From assembly GCA_903813345.2 (NCBI GenBank), contig CAIIXF020000012.1, positions 32,496,501 through 32,560,500 on the forward strand: DNA of 64,000 bases. The letters are read 5' to 3'. Origin of the DNA: Owenia fusiformis. Lineage: Eukaryota; Annelida; Polychaeta; Sabellida; Oweniidae. The position numbers and the translations under genes are program-made. The notes beneath the pieces were generated by a model. It ran no database searches. It was not told the DNA's origin and saw nothing but the letters and a program-made list of their open reading frames with translations. Positions 47,301 through 52,511 of the stretch are shown in pieces (position 1 is the stretch's first letter; each line of letters begins with the position of its first letter).

Positions 47301-47594
47301 CAAGATTTGCCCCATTTGTTCATCATTCTATAATCTTTCATTAAGCTCAAAATGATAAAGTTCACCTCCGAAACAACCCAAGATTGCGTTTTGGAGCGAT
47401 GTGCAGGTTTAACATTGTAAAATTTAATTATACTCGCCGTTTTCCTGTTTCCAGTGGTTGCTGTTTTGTTCAGTGTGTTCATAGTACAAGTACTAAAGGC
47501 TGTCGTTATGGCAACCGTCAGCACAATACAACATCGTGTTCTAGAGTTGGAATATGTTGACGTTCGGAATATACAGAACTTACAACGTATTTAA
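11277..47594 (+). CDS. polycystin-1-like protein with REJ, GPS and PLAT domains, lacking the channel region
   Basis: I join 21 coding exons: 11277-11364, 12657-16486, 25858-26725, 27616-27846, 33053-34740, 35124-35244, 35444-35581, 35872-36321, 36541-36750, 37545-37690, 38126-38365, 39226-39446, 40112-40250, 40594-40848, 41509-42397, 42757-42925, 43960-44136, 44990-45174, 45491-45610, 45794-45946, 47455-47594. All phases agree and the sum is 10,458 nt (3,485 aa). Order along the protein: signal peptide; ~250-aa repeats (~30-1400); Asn/Tyr-rich linker (~1503-1562); PKD domain (~1620-1720); REJ (~2140-2620); GPS (~3038-3076); TM1 (~3097-3120); PLAT (~3143-3270); four further TM segments to 3465. 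Family members are plasma-membrane receptors/adhesion proteins, known from kidney cilia and from sea-urchin sperm (receptor for egg jelly). The typical LRRs are absent, and the stop falls before the polycystin TOP/channel segment. Confidence 0.85.
12657..16486 (+). CDS. exon 2: giant exon with five ~250-aa extracellular repeats
   Basis: The acceptor TTTCAG at 12651-12656 leads into 3,830 nt without a stop. Landmark segments recur at protein positions of about 176, 429, 668, 911 and 1181 (for example EGNFGLTSQTP, RNEIGLSSSNP, EATFGLTSQIP, GGEFALSSQSS). Each is followed by a segment ending in a G-x-W plus beta-strand pattern (GRWIAIVQV, GEWEGTLEI). A Cys-Xaa-Xaa-Pro/Met-type start (CHDPYADS, CYDPQAGS) and a second Cys recur in each unit. 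I do not recognise the domain; predicted alternating strands suggest beta-sandwich modules. The open frame runs 13 codons past the donor GTAAAC at 16487 into the inverted-repeat element before a stop, so a longer single exon is excluded by homology of the joined reading. Confidence 0.8.
16489..17925 (+). repeat. left terminal inverted repeat of the large element
   Basis: About 1,437 bp complementary to 24397-25851. It begins 2 nt downstream of the exon 2 donor, so pairing of the arms in RNA would bring the two splice sites together. It contains the 147-bp subrepeats (CCGAACCTTGTTCGGATTAA core) and, near 17800-17900, sequence with GTGGTTCGCACCCC resembling a box B. Confidence 0.85.
17926..24396. 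other. interior of the large element, non-coding
   Basis: AT-rich sequence; no frame exceeds about 82 codons and none resembles a known protein. It contains a hairpin with CTGTAGCC / GGCTACAG arms at about 20972-21010, a repeat also seen at 4990-5060 (here 21150-21215), and three ~183-bp tandem units at about 22010-22440. Sequence at 18170-18360 is related to 48740-48940 outside the element. Confidence 0.6.
22010..22440. repeat. three ~183-bp tandem units with an inverted core
   Basis: The segment AACGCCTGTCGGCTACCGGA recurs at about 22037, 22222 and 22405, each preceded by CTTGTATTC-type sequence. Between them are short complementary segments (AGGTTAATCCGG, GGTTAATCAGG), so each unit can also form a stem. 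Confidence 0.65.
24397..25851 (-). repeat. right terminal inverted repeat of the large element
   Basis: About 1,455 bp, the reverse complement of the left arm. It ends 6 nt before the exon 3 boundary; the target-derived GTAGAG supplies the acceptor AG. It carries an indel of the 147-bp unit relative to the left arm near 24860-24910. Confidence 0.85.
24618..24673 (+). promoter_or_regulatory. tRNA-like Pol III box A / box B pair
   Basis: TAGCCTCATGG (24618-24628) fits box A and GATCGAAACCC (24663-24673) fits box B; they start 45 nt apart, as in tRNA genes. The mirrored copy in the left arm is at about 17648-17703 on the minus strand. The surrounding sequence does not fold into a full cloverleaf, so it is a tRNA-derived promoter relic rather than a gene. 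Confidence 0.4.
25858..26725 (+). CDS. exon 3: end of repeat unit and Asn/Tyr-rich linker
   Basis: Acceptor ...TTTGTAGAG, exon from 25858 in phase 0, donor GTACGT after 26725 (phase 1). Joined to exon 2, the reading EQYP|VTVTMPYPGSW restores the G-x-W pattern of the other repeat units (compare SLDISVTPLFEGRW), which fixes this acceptor rather than the AG two bases upstream. From about 26449 to 26625 the protein is rich in Asn, Tyr, Gly and Thr with several N-x-T sequons (NGT, NDT, NET), suggesting a flexible, glycosylated linker. A CGARRGTTKASMRLP segment resembles the second-Cys part of the repeat. Confidence 0.8.
26960..27420. repeat. two palindromes in intron 3
   Basis: AGCGGGCAGATATA is mirrored at once by TATATCTGCCCGCT (26960-26987), with another GCGGGCAGATATA just upstream. 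A larger palindrome at 27279-27420 pairs ATTATCCTATA...GGTTCAGGATAT with ATATCCTGAACC...TATAGGATAAT, with GGCCAATATAATATAT inside. Probably small MITEs; no TSD was established. Confidence 0.6.
27616..27846 (+). CDS. exon 4: first half of the PKD domain
   Basis: Acceptor TTTTCTAG, phase 1 at both ends (donor GTAAGA at 27847). The exon ends in CHFKFDFGDGTS, the characteristic FDFGDG turn of a PKD (Ig-like) repeat. The strands that complete the fold are in exon 5, more than 5 kb away, because a LINE has inserted into the intron. Confidence 0.8.
28468..32121 (-). CDS. LINE ORF2: APE endonuclease / reverse transcriptase
   Basis: The protein would nick target DNA and prime reverse transcription from its own RNA. 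The catalytic landmarks look intact: the Glu in LCEAG and the Asp/Asn in GDLN of the endonuclease, the Asp in LDIAAAFD, and YADD of the polymerase. No frameshift or stop interrupts 1,217 codons. The leader of about 130 residues is unusual: several hydrophobic stretches end in a 2A-like motif. No separate ORF1 is seen upstream, so ORF1 is absent, lost, or replaced by this leader. Confidence 0.85.
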   Translation of the reverse strand: MTIGLFNHLHILKQPKCRQNRTPITRDLLFFELIKPPLVMYMLLYAYLRFFDISYVIYGILLLLYLVSCITTCLFLPLLIIYHINQHLKYIVSPYSLCLTLKVLATSCVVPGICILTFAPNLKMLLLLIAGDVHPNPGPNNLSFLFSNINSLSANGGTRFDSLKLRINELNPSIIGLCEAGISKSKMDSGDFDINNYNVFYSERGRGLVIYTHKTLVTKISNDFIIDGLDILLVTVIVNHKRILFGTCYRSPSQNATETRNYFSLLETQLDQIVTSQPAFDHVILMGDLNAKHSIWYDNDDINLAGTKLLETIDNQDFVQLVSEPTRITDHSKSCIDHILTDSPDIFDNWDVTDPIEKTDHSTIVAQIKVGVTKSKPIKKTIWKYHEANLETLNDAIRNTEWTDIIDRNIDLDLATSNFIEKLSDIYKSKIPNKIITVRSNDQPWFNDNLKREISKKKVLYKKFSKVPNQVNKFNYNQQASKVSQLIEQAKEAHELKTISSIDQLNKSDKNYWRLIKSFLGNNLHKNDISSIYDDVSGHDLSNNLDIANRFMSFFASKNHTDATFDQLPHFPIRTNSLLISAQTDQFEVMKIILSLDTSKACGPDNITNKMLNLTAHTISKPLANLFNKLLSKCTYPDIWKIGNVCPIFKKNDKSNINNYRPITLLSCISKVFEKVLADRIRKHLIDNNLLFKHQSGFLPGHSTIHQLLSIEHFLQSTFEQGKASKTIFLDIAAAFDRVPHKLLLHKLSAYGFQGQIQKIIKSYLTNRKIAVQISGELSNYSENDFINCGVPQGSILGPILFLLYINDLPDNLEGHCYIYADDTSLHHPFDPKHPQEVDAIARSNLIKIEKWSDTWKLEFKPEKSSEMIFHSSRSKVDNVSVSKLNNVEITRDHEHKHLGFTFDPSLSYDKHIGEIISKIRKMLNPLKKLKYKLGSKHLETIFKSFILPHFDYGAIMYSTASKFLLQRLDSLYYKAALYCSGCIQGSSSKKVLNLLNWPTLESRRSIQINNFMFKIVNGTSPPYVTDIFDKFRNHANRVLRYNEAFKMPIRCSNRFSTSAIPAAISNWINLPPAIKSKNTLSNFKKHQRVHFKKTPSILSTSQLNLTRVQEIVLNKVRADLYFKAQFYAHNFQSIDSPNCTCGKPQTLKHFLFQCDLLTIQRQQFMDKLTDLEPNIFSHNLSQTDFIAILKTGIPKLNIDANSQILLLIVNFIKDNS
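31705..31731 (-). other. 2A-like motif GDVHPNPGP in the LINE ORF
   Basis: Residues 131-139 of the LINE protein read GDVHPNPGP, preceded by a leucine-rich stretch (KMLLLLIA). The 2A consensus is DxExNPGP; here the usual Glu is His. 2A-like sequences have been described in APE-type LINEs, where they separate an N-terminal peptide from the rest by ribosome skipping. Whether this variant is active cannot be told from sequence. Confidence 0.5.
33053..34740 (+). CDS. exon 5: second half of PKD domain, linker, start of REJ
   Basis: Acceptor TTATTTGTAG, phase 1 in and phase 0 out (donor GTTAGT at 34741). It completes the PKD fold with LGHAYLPGEYTAEVTVEN, the H-x-Y-x-x-P-G-x-Y signature. The next ~400 residues are extracellular beta-rich sequence with N-glycosylation sites and no clear family match; degenerate PKD-like repeats are possible. 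From about residue 2140 (CKLPTVIMKGGG) the REJ module starts. Confidence 0.8.
35124..37690 (+). CDS. exons 6-10: REJ module
   Basis: Exons 35124-35244, 35444-35581, 35872-36321, 36541-36750 and 37545-37690. The reading shows classic REJ landmarks: MDASSSRDPDV with YFWYCSK, and GECTVAPETGQVLETYFNIT then CSGFNDPDQPLTYEF. Exon junctions are mostly phase 1, allowing module-like exons. REJ domains form the fibronectin-III-like stalk before the GPS in polycystin-1 family proteins and in the sea-urchin sperm receptor for egg jelly. The donor of exon 7 is the weak GTTTGA but keeps frame with exon 8. Intron 9 carries a 455-bp diverged inverted-repeat element. Confidence 0.85.
36907..37361. mobile_element. 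diverged inverted-repeat element in intron 9
   Basis: The sequence at 36907-37083 is the imperfect reverse complement of about 37190-37361 (GACACATTAAAACTAGACTC versus GAGTCTAGTATTAATGTGTC at the ends). The arms are roughly 170 bp with many mismatches, so it is an old foldback/MITE. No coding capacity. Confidence 0.65.
37780..37945 (+). repeat. dispersed intronic repeat (copy 1)
   Basis: A family with GTCACCA...ATTGTTATAGTCTCC, GTGGACGGTGTTCGG and ACATTTTGCATG occurs here and at about 40885-41035, 41345-41410, 44160-44255 and 44265-44420, always in introns of the polycystin-like gene and in the same orientation. Class unknown. Confidence 0.6.
38126..40848 (+). CDS. exons 11-14: membrane-proximal helical region before the GPS
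   Basis: Exons 38126-38365, 39226-39446, 40112-40250 and 40594-40848, phases 0, 0, 2, 0, 0 at successive boundaries. The sequence is acidic/polar and helix-prone (GLLQNLKDMGDTQKVAQVLG, TSALTEVTKEVSELPPEAKA), as in the GAIN subdomain A that precedes the GPS in polycystins and adhesion GPCRs. A repeat-type palindrome (39059-39194) ends about 30 bp before exon 12, and dispersed repeats lie in introns 10 and 14. Confidence 0.8.
39059..39194. mobile_element. palindromic MITE abutting exon 12
   Basis: ACAAATATTTCACTCTAT...GGTGAATACCTGTA...TCACAAGGTGATATTCCAC is mirrored around the loop GCCCTTCGGGC. The whole 136 bp can form a hairpin. It ends 31 bp upstream of exon 12, so the branch-point region lies in or beside it. 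Confidence 0.7.
39545..39750 (+). repeat. relative of the 75-bp satellite in intron 12 of the polycystin-like gene
   Basis: Segments such as AAAAAGTGTTCAATTTGGGA, TTAGATCAATTGGTCTTGGG and ACTTTGAAGTGTTCCACT follow the same plan as the 58.3-59.1 kb units but are diverged; about three units are discernible. Confidence 0.6.
40885..41035 (+). repeat. dispersed intronic repeat (copy 2)
   Basis: GTCACGTCCACAAGTGGTGA, GCGAACGGTGTCCATTGGTC, TTCGGAGTTCGGCCTCTGTA and GACATTTTGCATGTTAA match copy 1 and the copies in intron 17. It starts about 30 bp after the exon 14 donor. Confidence 0.6.
41509..42397 (+). CDS. exon 15: GAIN end, GPS cleavage site, TM1, start of PLAT
   Basis: Acceptor TTTTTGTAG, phase 0 in, phase 1 out. 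The GPS motif is complete: CQYWNEATEDWDSSGC, then HCQCDHLTSFSS. By family precedent autoproteolysis occurs between Leu and Thr of HLT, leaving the extracellular part non-covalently attached. TM1 follows (PTSIILSACLIILYGIVTWW), and after a short linker the PLAT domain begins (TYCYIMMVYTGRVTGAGTSS). The open frame beyond 42397 reads into intron sequence containing a reversed piece of the dispersed 'GTTCCACTT' repeat. Confidence 0.85.
42757..44136 (+). CDS. exons 16-17: PLAT/LH2 domain
   Basis: Exons 42757-42925 (phase 1 to 2) and 43960-44136 (phase 2 to 2). The joined reading contains LLRTKAPFGDIRTIRVWITE, WFLDRIVLHDPQTDQSWFAI and FDSWFSS, typical PLAT landmarks. In the family PLAT is a cytosolic lipid/protein-binding domain directly after TM1. 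The donor of exon 16 is GTATTA, weak but dictated by the WFLDRI reading. Intron 16 holds two palindromic elements. Confidence 0.8.
42980..43353. mobile_element. two adjacent palindromic elements in intron 16
   Basis: TTATGTCACTATCGTGGCAT (42980) mirrors the sequence ending GCGATAGTGACATAA at 43092. Directly after it TTATAACATACCTATGATGA (43098) mirrors TCATCATAGGTATGTTATAA, ending at 43353. The second encloses about 210 bp with GC-rich GCGGGCGCGGGC. Neither codes. Confidence 0.65.
44160..44420 (+). repeat. dispersed intronic repeat (copies 4 and 5, in tandem)
   Basis: A partial copy (44160-44255) is followed by a full one (44265-44420), sharing GTGGACGGTGTTCGGCGTTT, TTCGGAGT and TTGCATGTTAA. 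They lie just after the exon 17 donor. Confidence 0.6.
44430..44860 (-). repeat. two tandem copies of the 6.8-7.1 kb repeat
   Basis: Both copies contain ACCCCTAGAAATACAAAATAC- or ACCTAGAAATGCATAAGATA-type starts followed by TCTAATTGGATTGTTTAGTA and AACCGATAAACCATTAATAA; they are the reverse complement of about 6890-7090. They lie in intron 17. Confidence 0.6.
44990..47594 (+). CDS. exons 18-21: TM2-TM5 and C-terminus
   Basis: Exons 44990-45174, 45491-45610, 45794-45946 and 47455-47594; phases 2, 1, 1, 1. The reading has HHVWFSLFHISVNLTRVQKA before TM2, as in polycystin-1, then TM2 (LVCFSLLSSFMVTTVIFYA), TM3 (CLIAAVVNSVVVFCFRMA), TM4 (CPWWFTLIGWKIGMGVAM onwards) and TM5 (VVAVLFSVFIVQVLKAVVMA). 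It ends 20 residues later (ELEYVDVRNIQNLQRI, stop TAA at 47592). The TOP domain and last six membrane helices of full polycystins are missing. The stop is followed within 3 nt by CAG|GTAGCT, a good donor, so the 3'UTR may be spliced. Confidence 0.8.
45962..46641. mobile_element. 680-bp CCGGCCGA-rich TIR element in intron 20
   Basis: TTATGGCCTAGTCACATAGC at 45962 is mirrored exactly by GCTATGTGACTAGGCCATAA ending at 46641. The interior is strikingly GC-rich against its AT-rich surroundings, with many copies of GGCCGA/CCGGCCG and ACCGAGCTC segments, partly in inverted pairs. The overlapping open frames on both strands are by-products of GC richness. Superfamily unknown. Confidence 0.75.
46916..47412. 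mobile_element. 497-bp TTAA-flanked TIR element with tRNA-like core
   Basis: TIRs of 30 bp: TTAAACCTGCACATCGCTCC at 46916 and its complement ending GGTTTAA at 47412. The outer TTAA can be read as a target duplication, the preference of piggyBac-type elements. In the middle is a tRNA-derived sequence on the minus strand. The element ends 42 bp before exon 21. Confidence 0.65.
47062..47131 (-). pseudogene. tRNA-like sequence, anticodon AGC, acceptor stem lost
   Basis: Minus strand: TAGTCTAGCGGTAC (box A), anticodon stem CTCGC / GCGGG around the loop TTAGCAC (anticodon AGC, Ala), and T arm GGGTTCGAACCCC (perfect box B). The body resembles tRNA-Pro/Ala types. The 7 bases where the 5' acceptor strand should be (AAAACGG) do not pair with the 3' side (ATTCGCC), so it is a pseudogene or a tRNA-derived SINE head. 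It is followed by a T-rich run that could stop Pol III. Confidence 0.55.
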
Positions 47595-47789
47595 CAGGTA
47601 GCTTTGGACTTTTTTAAAGATAAACTCATAATCATAATTTCGACATTGCTGGAATGGATACTAAATTCGTTGGCACAACATTGCTACACTGTCGCCATAC
47701 TATTGCCACACCGTTACCACACAATTTGAGATTTCCACACTTGACATGAATGTAGTTTAAAGAAGGACAATTTTAAATTGAACGAGGTC

Positions 47790-47925
47790 ACATTAAATCA
47801 CCCACAATTCAAATTTAATCACCCACAATTCACATTAAATCACCCACAATTCACATTAAATCACCCACAATTCACATTAAATCACCCACAATTCACATTA
47901 AATCACCCACAATTCATTGAATCAT
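47790..47925. repeat. 21-bp minisatellite (about 6 copies)
   Basis: The unit CACATTAAATCACCCACAAT(T) is repeated about six times with almost no change, within the 3' flank or 3'UTR of the polycystin-like gene. Because 21 is a multiple of three, it leaves an open frame (NHPQFTL repeats) that is not likely to be a gene. Confidence 0.85.
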
Positions 47926-49189
47926 ATAATCAATTTGGGGATTTTGTTCAGTATCACTAAGAACGATAAAATTCATTAGAGACTTTTTGCAAACTGGTTT
48001 TGCAAGATCAAAATGTCAGATAATAACCATATAATAGGATTAATAATATTAATTATTTATAAATGACCCTGGGTTAGCCTAGAAAGTTGATACCATCCAT
48101 ATGCCACGTGGCCGTAAGTTCTTGTGAAACAAAATTACATTTTCTGACTCTATAATCGAATTAAAAATTGTATTTTTTCCAGGGACTACAGTTGTCACTA
48201 ATGTATGCGGACCCTCTGCCTTGTACTACATTAGTCAGTAGACAGTAGAGAGAAACCAGTATTGAAATGGCCAGTATTTAAGGAACCGAAATTTTATGTT
48301 CTAAAAAACGTCCAAAATCATTAGAATGTCCTATTTAGTAAAAGGCATAACATGGAATGATTGAGAAAAATGGACAATTATTATATACAAAGACAACCGT
48401 TATATCTTAATTATATAATTTTATATTGTTAAGCCTAACTATTTTTTAAATATAGCCTTTTGAATGAAATCCTGTTTTGTATTTAGACCAGCTTTGTAGC
48501 ATGAGATCTGCTCCGTAAAACGATGCAGAAAAGATATTCAGTGGAAGTTTTGAAGGATGTGTAGAAATGATGTTCAATCAGTTAATGGAAGGATGTTATA
48601 CGGTTCACTTTGAGCGTAAACACCATTGGAATGTTATTGACGTGTGATCCTTGTGGCTAGAAGTAAATAGAGTTAAGTTTTTCAACAGTGTGTTAGGGGA
48701 TTTAGCCCGGCCTTTTTCAGAAAACATGAAAGGACGATTTGCGGTTTGGAGACCTAAATTCATTTGCATATTTTGACGTTATCAATGTCGCCAACGATTT
48801 TCATAATTTTACGTATTGTAGATCTAAATGTCCTATTTTGTAAACTTTAGTTTTAATGATGGTAATATTTTTGATTTTTTCATAAAAAGTTCGAGCGAAC
48901 CCCTAACGTCGTTTTCATGATTCGAACAACACGTATTATATAATTCTGTTAGACACGATTTAAGAATGTATTGTTTTTCAATATTTTTGATTAGCGTATT
49001 CAAATGATTTTTTCATGATATGCTCACGACATTTCAAGGCTAATTATTTGTTAATTTTTAGCAATAAAAAACAGAAATCGTAGATTTATTTTCTTGCTTC
49101 TATGTTTCACTTTCCCACAAAGCCCGGATGACAAGTAAACAAAGCCCGGGTGTAAAATGACGTCATCTTTTGAAACTTCAGAAATATTG
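47926..49189. other. 3' flank of the polycystin-like gene, no gene seen
   Basis: AT-rich. A possible 3'UTR acceptor, TTTTTTCCAG, ends at about 48182. AATAAA at 49063-49068 is a possible but distant poly(A) signal. The stretch at 48740-48940 is related to 18170-18360 in the large element, hence repetitive. Confidence 0.4.
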
Positions 49190-49545
49190 GTTTACTCAAT
49201 ACCCCAGATGCGAGTAGAAATAATCTTGATTTACGTCATTAAAAATTCACAATTCAGTCAAACTGATGTCATATTTGGAATCTACATGTAAAATTACATT
49301 AAGAAATGTGGTTTTGAAAAGAGTTAATCAACTTTGAAAATTTAATTTTCAAAGTTATGTGACTTCTAGGTCGGGGAGATTCCCCATAGACCCCATGTTG
49401 TAAAACCACAAAAAGTGAAATATTTTTTCTTGTGTTGGGCAGATAATATTTTCTTTTACTTGACATATTTTAATTTGTATAACTATCAGATACATAAGGG
49501 TAATATGAAAAGTGAACCACTAAAACTGATGCATATTCAAGTTTA
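49190..49545 (-). repeat. dispersed repeat copy B (empty site for the mariner at 3.1 kb)
   Basis: Its reverse complement matches 2970-3100 joined directly to 4089-4310: TATGTCAAGTAAAAGAAAAT then CACAAGAAAAAATATTTCAC without any insertion. It shows the state before the mariner element inserted into copy A. Confidence 0.7.
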
Positions 49546-49959
49546 AGGGAATTTTGTAATACCCTGCCATGTTAATTCCCCCGAATCAGCCACCTGGTGG
49601 CGAAACAGCATGCAATATGTTTTCAATTTTTCTGTTTAATCAAAATACTCAAGAGTGCAGCTTTAGTTTCCAATGATTTTTGCTTGATCTTGGATTTGAG
49701 GATTGGTGGGGGGAGACTTAATACCTGTTGGCGTCTCCTTCTTTTTCTTGCGATTTTTTGTCACGGATTGAATTTACTTGTTTTTACATCCATCCAACAA
49801 AATTATGCAATACATGTTATTCAAAAGTTGGTACGAATCATGACAACGACGTAGGGGGTTCGTTAATATTTTATGAAAAAATCCGGGGGGGGGGTACTGG
49901 TCAAATTTTTGTACAGAGGGGTGCCGCTGAGACTCAAAATATCTACCCACATCTATGGA

Positions 49960-50175
49960 TTTTTCTCTAAAAATGGACCCACTACTAGGGGTTTTCTTTC
50001 AAAAATAGACCCATATCTAGGGGGGGTTTTTTCAAAAAAGACCCACTTCAAGGTAATTTTTAAAAAACAATATCCACTTCCGGCAATTTTTTCGAAAACA
50101 GTACCCAGTTCTAGGAATTTTTTCATCAAAATGGGATCCACATCTAGGGATTTTTCGGCGAAATAATGACCCACT
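49960..50175. repeat. imperfect ~38-40-bp tandem repeat
   Basis: About five degenerate units with the theme (A)CCCACTTCTAGGG followed by TTTTTTCAAAAA. A run of more than ten C lies shortly after at 50213-50226. Non-coding. Confidence 0.55.
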
Positions 50176-50274
50176 TTAGCGACACGTCCCCATATAGCCA
50201 ATATATGGGAGCACCCCCCCCCCCCCGGGAAAAAAATGAATATCTTGAAAGCCCGTGTTAAAACTAAAGGAGGT

Positions 50275-51110
50275 ATATCCAGAATTATGGCAATGTCTAT
50301 ACATTCTATACATTGTCTATACTTTCTATACTTTCGATCTCCTTTTTCATACTACGTATCTGCCTTCGACGTTTCTATACTTTCTATACTTTCGAACTGC
50401 TTTTTCATACCAACTGCCTTTGACAAATCAGATGTCTATAGTTTCTATACTTTCGAAATGCCCTTTCATACTAACTGCATACGACAAAGCAGATGTCTAT
50501 AGTTTCTATAGTTTCTATACTTTCGATCTGCTTTTTCCTATAACTGTCTTAGACAAATCATATGTCTATAGTTTCTATAGTTTCTATACTTTCTATCTGC
50601 TATTTCCCAGGACTGTCTTAGACATATCAGATGTCTATAGTTTCTATACTTTCGAAATGCCCTTTCATACTAACTGCCTTCGACAAAGCAGATGTCTATA
50701 GTTTCTATAGTTTCTCTACTTTCTATCTGCTTTTCCCCATAACTGTCTTCGACAAATCAGATGTCTATAGTTTCTATACTTTTTTATATTTTTTTAATAC
50801 ATTGAGGCAATTCACCAAAATCGAAAGTGACCAAGAAACTTATGACTTCACATATTGTTTTACAATGTATAGAAAGTATCGAAAGTATAGAAAGTATAGA
50901 CATAGGGATTTCACCAAAATGTAAAGTATAGAAAGTATCGAAAGTATAAACATAGGGAATTCACCAAAATCAAATGTATCGACAGTATAGAAAGTAAAGA
51001 CATGTATAGACTTTAGAGAGTCCTATCGTCTAAGACTGAAAAAAGTATCATTTAAAAAAAAGCAGTTCGAAAGTTTAGAAAGTATAGAATATGCCATAAT
51101 TTTGGATATA
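50275..51110. mobile_element. foldback element built of CTATAGTTTCTATACTTTC repeats
   Basis: The ends TATATCCAGAATTATGGCAA (about 50275) and TGCCATAATTTTGGATATAC (about 51092-51110) are inverted repeats. The left half consists of ~95-120-bp units with GTTTCTATACTTTCGA, CAACTGCCTTCGACAAA and CAGATGTCTATA; the right half carries the complement (GAAAGTATCGAAAGTATAG). The open frames in it are repeat translations. It resembles foldback transposons with satellite-like arms. Confidence 0.65.
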
Positions 51111-52511
51111 CATGAACTAAAGTCGTATACAAAAGAGGAGATTTAAATCTACAATACGGCAAAAATATGACATTTTAGGCGATATTGATAACGTCGAAAT
51201 ATGCAGATGGTTCTCCTAACCGCTAATCGTCTTTGGTTTTCCAAACCGAAAATCGTCCTTTAAATATAGAGTAAATAACTATGCAAATCAAAGTTGTCAA
51301 ATGAAACAAAATTATATATATCATCCACTGGTGAAGATATCTAAAATTCAAATTACTAAAATGGGAGGGTGGTGTTTAAATTCTCACAAATAACAAAAAT
51401 GGTAACAATATATCAAAAGACTATTAAATGCATTATAAGATGTAAATTGAATCATATGATTTCCAAAAGCAACTTTTGGATTTGAGGATAGAAAAGGTAT
51501 GAACGTGGAAGCCGAACTGCGAACACAGAAATGGTGCTGTGCAGAGATATAGGGTAATAAAAATGTTTTGTGTGTATTGTACCCCTTTCGAGGTTAGAAA
51601 AATAAGTCTATAGACTCATTATGATGTTCCTCTCCACGGAAATCTTTAGTAAAAGGCGAAAGATTTATGCGTGGTATGTAAGAGGCTTCAAGTAAAAATC
51701 AAATGAAATAATATGGTTTTCACTCGATTGTTGTCCTGTTTTATTGATAGCTTCTTAAAATGTTCAAGAAGAAAAAATTATTATTTTTATTATTTTTTTG
51801 CCTTGCAACAATTTGGAATACAATTTGGTATTTAAAAAAATCTAACTTTTAAACAGGTGAAAATAAGAGGAGTAAAAATATTGCTCTAGCCATTGGTAAT
51901 AAAAAATGTAATCTATTGACAAACACATATCAGACTGGAGGAGACATCTATATGTACATGAGAAAATAAAAAACCGGTGCTATTGTTCGATAGGTTAGAA
52001 CAGAGACATATAACAACGTTTTATACGTCTCTGGTTATAACAAATGATTTTTATAAGAAGAGCAAAAAACGATTTAACTTTATACCTTCCAAGTTCGCAT
52101 AGCAAACAGCCAAAGACAATCCCGTATTGTAGGCATCATTATGATTTACAAAGCCCACCCGCCCCCTCCCCCTTCGAACTAAGATTGGTCCCTATTTGAC
52201 CTAGCAAGTGAAGTGGGCCTCAAAGTTTGAAAGAGCTTATCTGTTTTAAAAAGGCCCAAGCGTTTACTCTCCCGCCCCTCTTGATTTCCAGGACCCGACC
52301 CAGGCCCATAGCCAGGAGCGGAGGAAGCGACCGCTCCCTCTTCCCCCCTCGCCAGGAATTCTTTCAAAATCATGCAGTTTTCACCATTCTTGACACTCCT
52401 ACCCAAACAGAGAGAGGTTGAATTGTAAAATTACGGAACAATACATCTTTCAATTTTGTTTATTTGACAATGAAAAAAGTAGCATGATTTTAGACATTCC
52501 TCTCGACTCTT
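51111..52511. other. non-coding stretch
   Basis: AT-rich, no exon or RNA gene recognised. A short GC-richer part at 52150-52420 contains CATAGCCAGGAGCGGAGG, reminiscent of MITE termini found in many invertebrates, but no partner end was found. Confidence 0.4.

Noticed and set aside
47778-47960. Small protein of NHPQFTL repeats
   Set aside because: It is a 21-bp minisatellite with a period divisible by three and has no start context or family.
49873-50201. Frames over the 'CCCACTTCTAGGG' repeats
   Set aside because: Degenerate tandem repeat, open on both strands, no family resemblance.
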